From Shewanella pneumatophori (lineage in GTDB: Bacteria > Pseudomonadota > Gammaproteobacteria > Enterobacterales > Shewanellaceae), in the NCBI RefSeq assembly GCF_023283895.1, contig NZ_JAKILB010000016.1, forward strand, positions 45,425 to 109,424: a stretch of 64,000 nucleotides of DNA, given 5' to 3'. Numbering within the stretch: the stretch's first letter is position 1; every line of letters begins with the position of its first letter. The translations under genes were made by a program, and so were the position numbers. The notes under the pieces were generated by a model, which had not been told where the DNA came from, did not search any database, and saw only the letters and a program-made list of their open reading frames with translations. Shown here piece by piece: positions 63,599-64,000 of this stretch.

Positions 63599-63650
63599 GC
63601 CTGGAAATGACCTACTCTCGTAGTTCGCGCAGCGAACACATGGGGGTGAG
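63599..63650 (-). pseudogene. 5S rRNA 3'-end remnant with insertion
   Basis: The minus-strand 3' end GAGAGTAGGTCATTTCCAGGC is identical to the last 21 nt of the true 5S gene at 63941. Upstream, about 18 nt that fold as a GTTCGC/GCGAAC hairpin (63620-63637) interrupt it, followed by CCCCATGT, which again matches 5S; beyond this homology is lost. It cannot be a functional 5S rRNA. It probably marks a partial duplication of the operon end. Confidence 0.75.
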
Positions 63651-63744
63651 AGTGAGGCGCTTTGAATACGCAGTATTCAGTCTGACTTGAACGCGGAGTA
63701 ACTTGTTACGAAGCTGGAGGCAAGGCACACGGATGTGCGGAATG

Positions 63745-63819
63745 CCAGAAACGCATGGATGCCGTTTCTGGCCCCGCTCAGCGGCGGGGCGACATCGGGG
63801 GTAGGCATTTATGCCTACC
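63745..63819. repeat. cluster of three hairpins between the 5S remnant and the 5S gene
   Basis: Stems: CCAGAAACG/CGTTTCTGG (63745-63771), CCCCGC/GCGGGG (63772-63789) and GGTAGGCAT/ATGCCTACC (63800-63819), almost contiguous. The stretch is GC-richer than its flanks and does not encode a credible protein. Confidence 0.65.
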
Positions 63820-63897
63820 TTAAGTGAAGCAATCACCTTTACGGGTAGCTGTATTCTAGATAAGTTAGCGTTCAGTATTTTACAAACGTCCAAACGC

Positions 63898-63924
63898 AAA
63901 AAAGCCACCTTAATAAGGTGGCTT
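63898..63924 (-). terminator. terminator after 5S rRNA
   Basis: AAGCCACCTT / AAGGTGGCTT on a 3-nt loop, followed on the minus strand by TTTTTTGCG, 17 nt after the 5S 3' end. Confidence 0.9.
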
Positions 63925-63940
63925 CTTCACTTAATTTAAA

Positions 63941-64000
63941 GCCTGGAAATGACCTACTCTCACATGGGGAGACCCCACACTACCATCGGCGATATTGCGT
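63941..64000 (-). rRNA. rrf: 5S rRNA, 3' part (rest outside window)
   Basis: About 60 nt of the 3' half, minus strand: CGCCGATGGTAGTGTGGGGT, CTCCCCATGTGAGAGTAGG and the closing CCAGGC. Its 5' half, and presumably 23S and 16S, lie beyond the right edge, so this is the end of an rRNA operon. Confidence 0.93.

Noticed and set aside
63612..63908. 98-codon minus-strand ORF beside 5S rRNA
   Set aside because: It spans the 5S remnant, the hairpin cluster and the terminator region; composition is driven by stems, and no ribosome site is evident.

Overview
The window looks like a chromosomal segment of a gammaproteobacterium, most probably Shewanella or a close relative. The main support is gene order: mrcA, pilMNOPQ, aroK, aroB, damX, dam, rpe, gph, trpS; rsmI, lpoA, yraN, diaA, dolP; and a divergent argCBFGH / argE-ppc cluster with cinA and an rRNA operon beside it. 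I match this to Shewanella from memory; no database was searched. I see no prophage, insertion sequence, integron or CRISPR array.

Layout. 1-7528 (+): an accessory envelope-glycan-like locus with three DUF3131 proteins (one cut by the window edge), a soluble family-2 glycosyltransferase, a periplasmic scaffold-like protein, a lone Hpt phosphotransfer protein and an outer-membrane barrel built from two repeats. 7568-12113: a PstS-like protein, a porin and a zinc-ribbon membrane protein, divergent from a hybrid histidine kinase that lacks its own Hpt domain. 12280-23830: a mixed stretch with a 7TM protein, a SYLF protein, a lipid A acyltransferase, YkvA, YgiQ, MAPEG, a ThrE-type exporter, an orphan Omp85 protein, a small barrel and a lipoprotein. 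23956-29202: a formaldehyde-detoxification region (SMR transporter, fghA, frmA, a DksA-like zinc-finger protein, gfa, lysR). 29326-36244: rnpB, rsmI, lpoA-yraN-diaA-dolP and an EamA/LysR pair. 36295-51579: the trpS-to-mrcA housekeeping block. 51663-63297: arginine biosynthesis, ppc, a DUF1439 lipoprotein and cinA. 63599-64000: the 3' end of an rRNA operon on the minus strand, with a real 5S 3' end and a second, damaged 5S tail.

Main result of the hunt. Three separate minus-strand promoters, for gfa, frmA-fghA and the SMR transporter, share one architecture over 71 bp without any gap: TATAAT as -10, a 16-bp spacer, TTATCA as -35, and an inverted repeat TTAC-N6-GTAA followed by TAAT (plus-strand reading), centred near -65. 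The gfa copy also covers the likely -35 of the divergent lysR gene. This points to a compact LysR-controlled formaldehyde regulon that includes a small multidrug-resistance type transporter not normally part of the glutathione-dependent pathway. The second candidate for undescribed biology is the DUF3131 / glycosyltransferase / Hpt locus at the start of the window.
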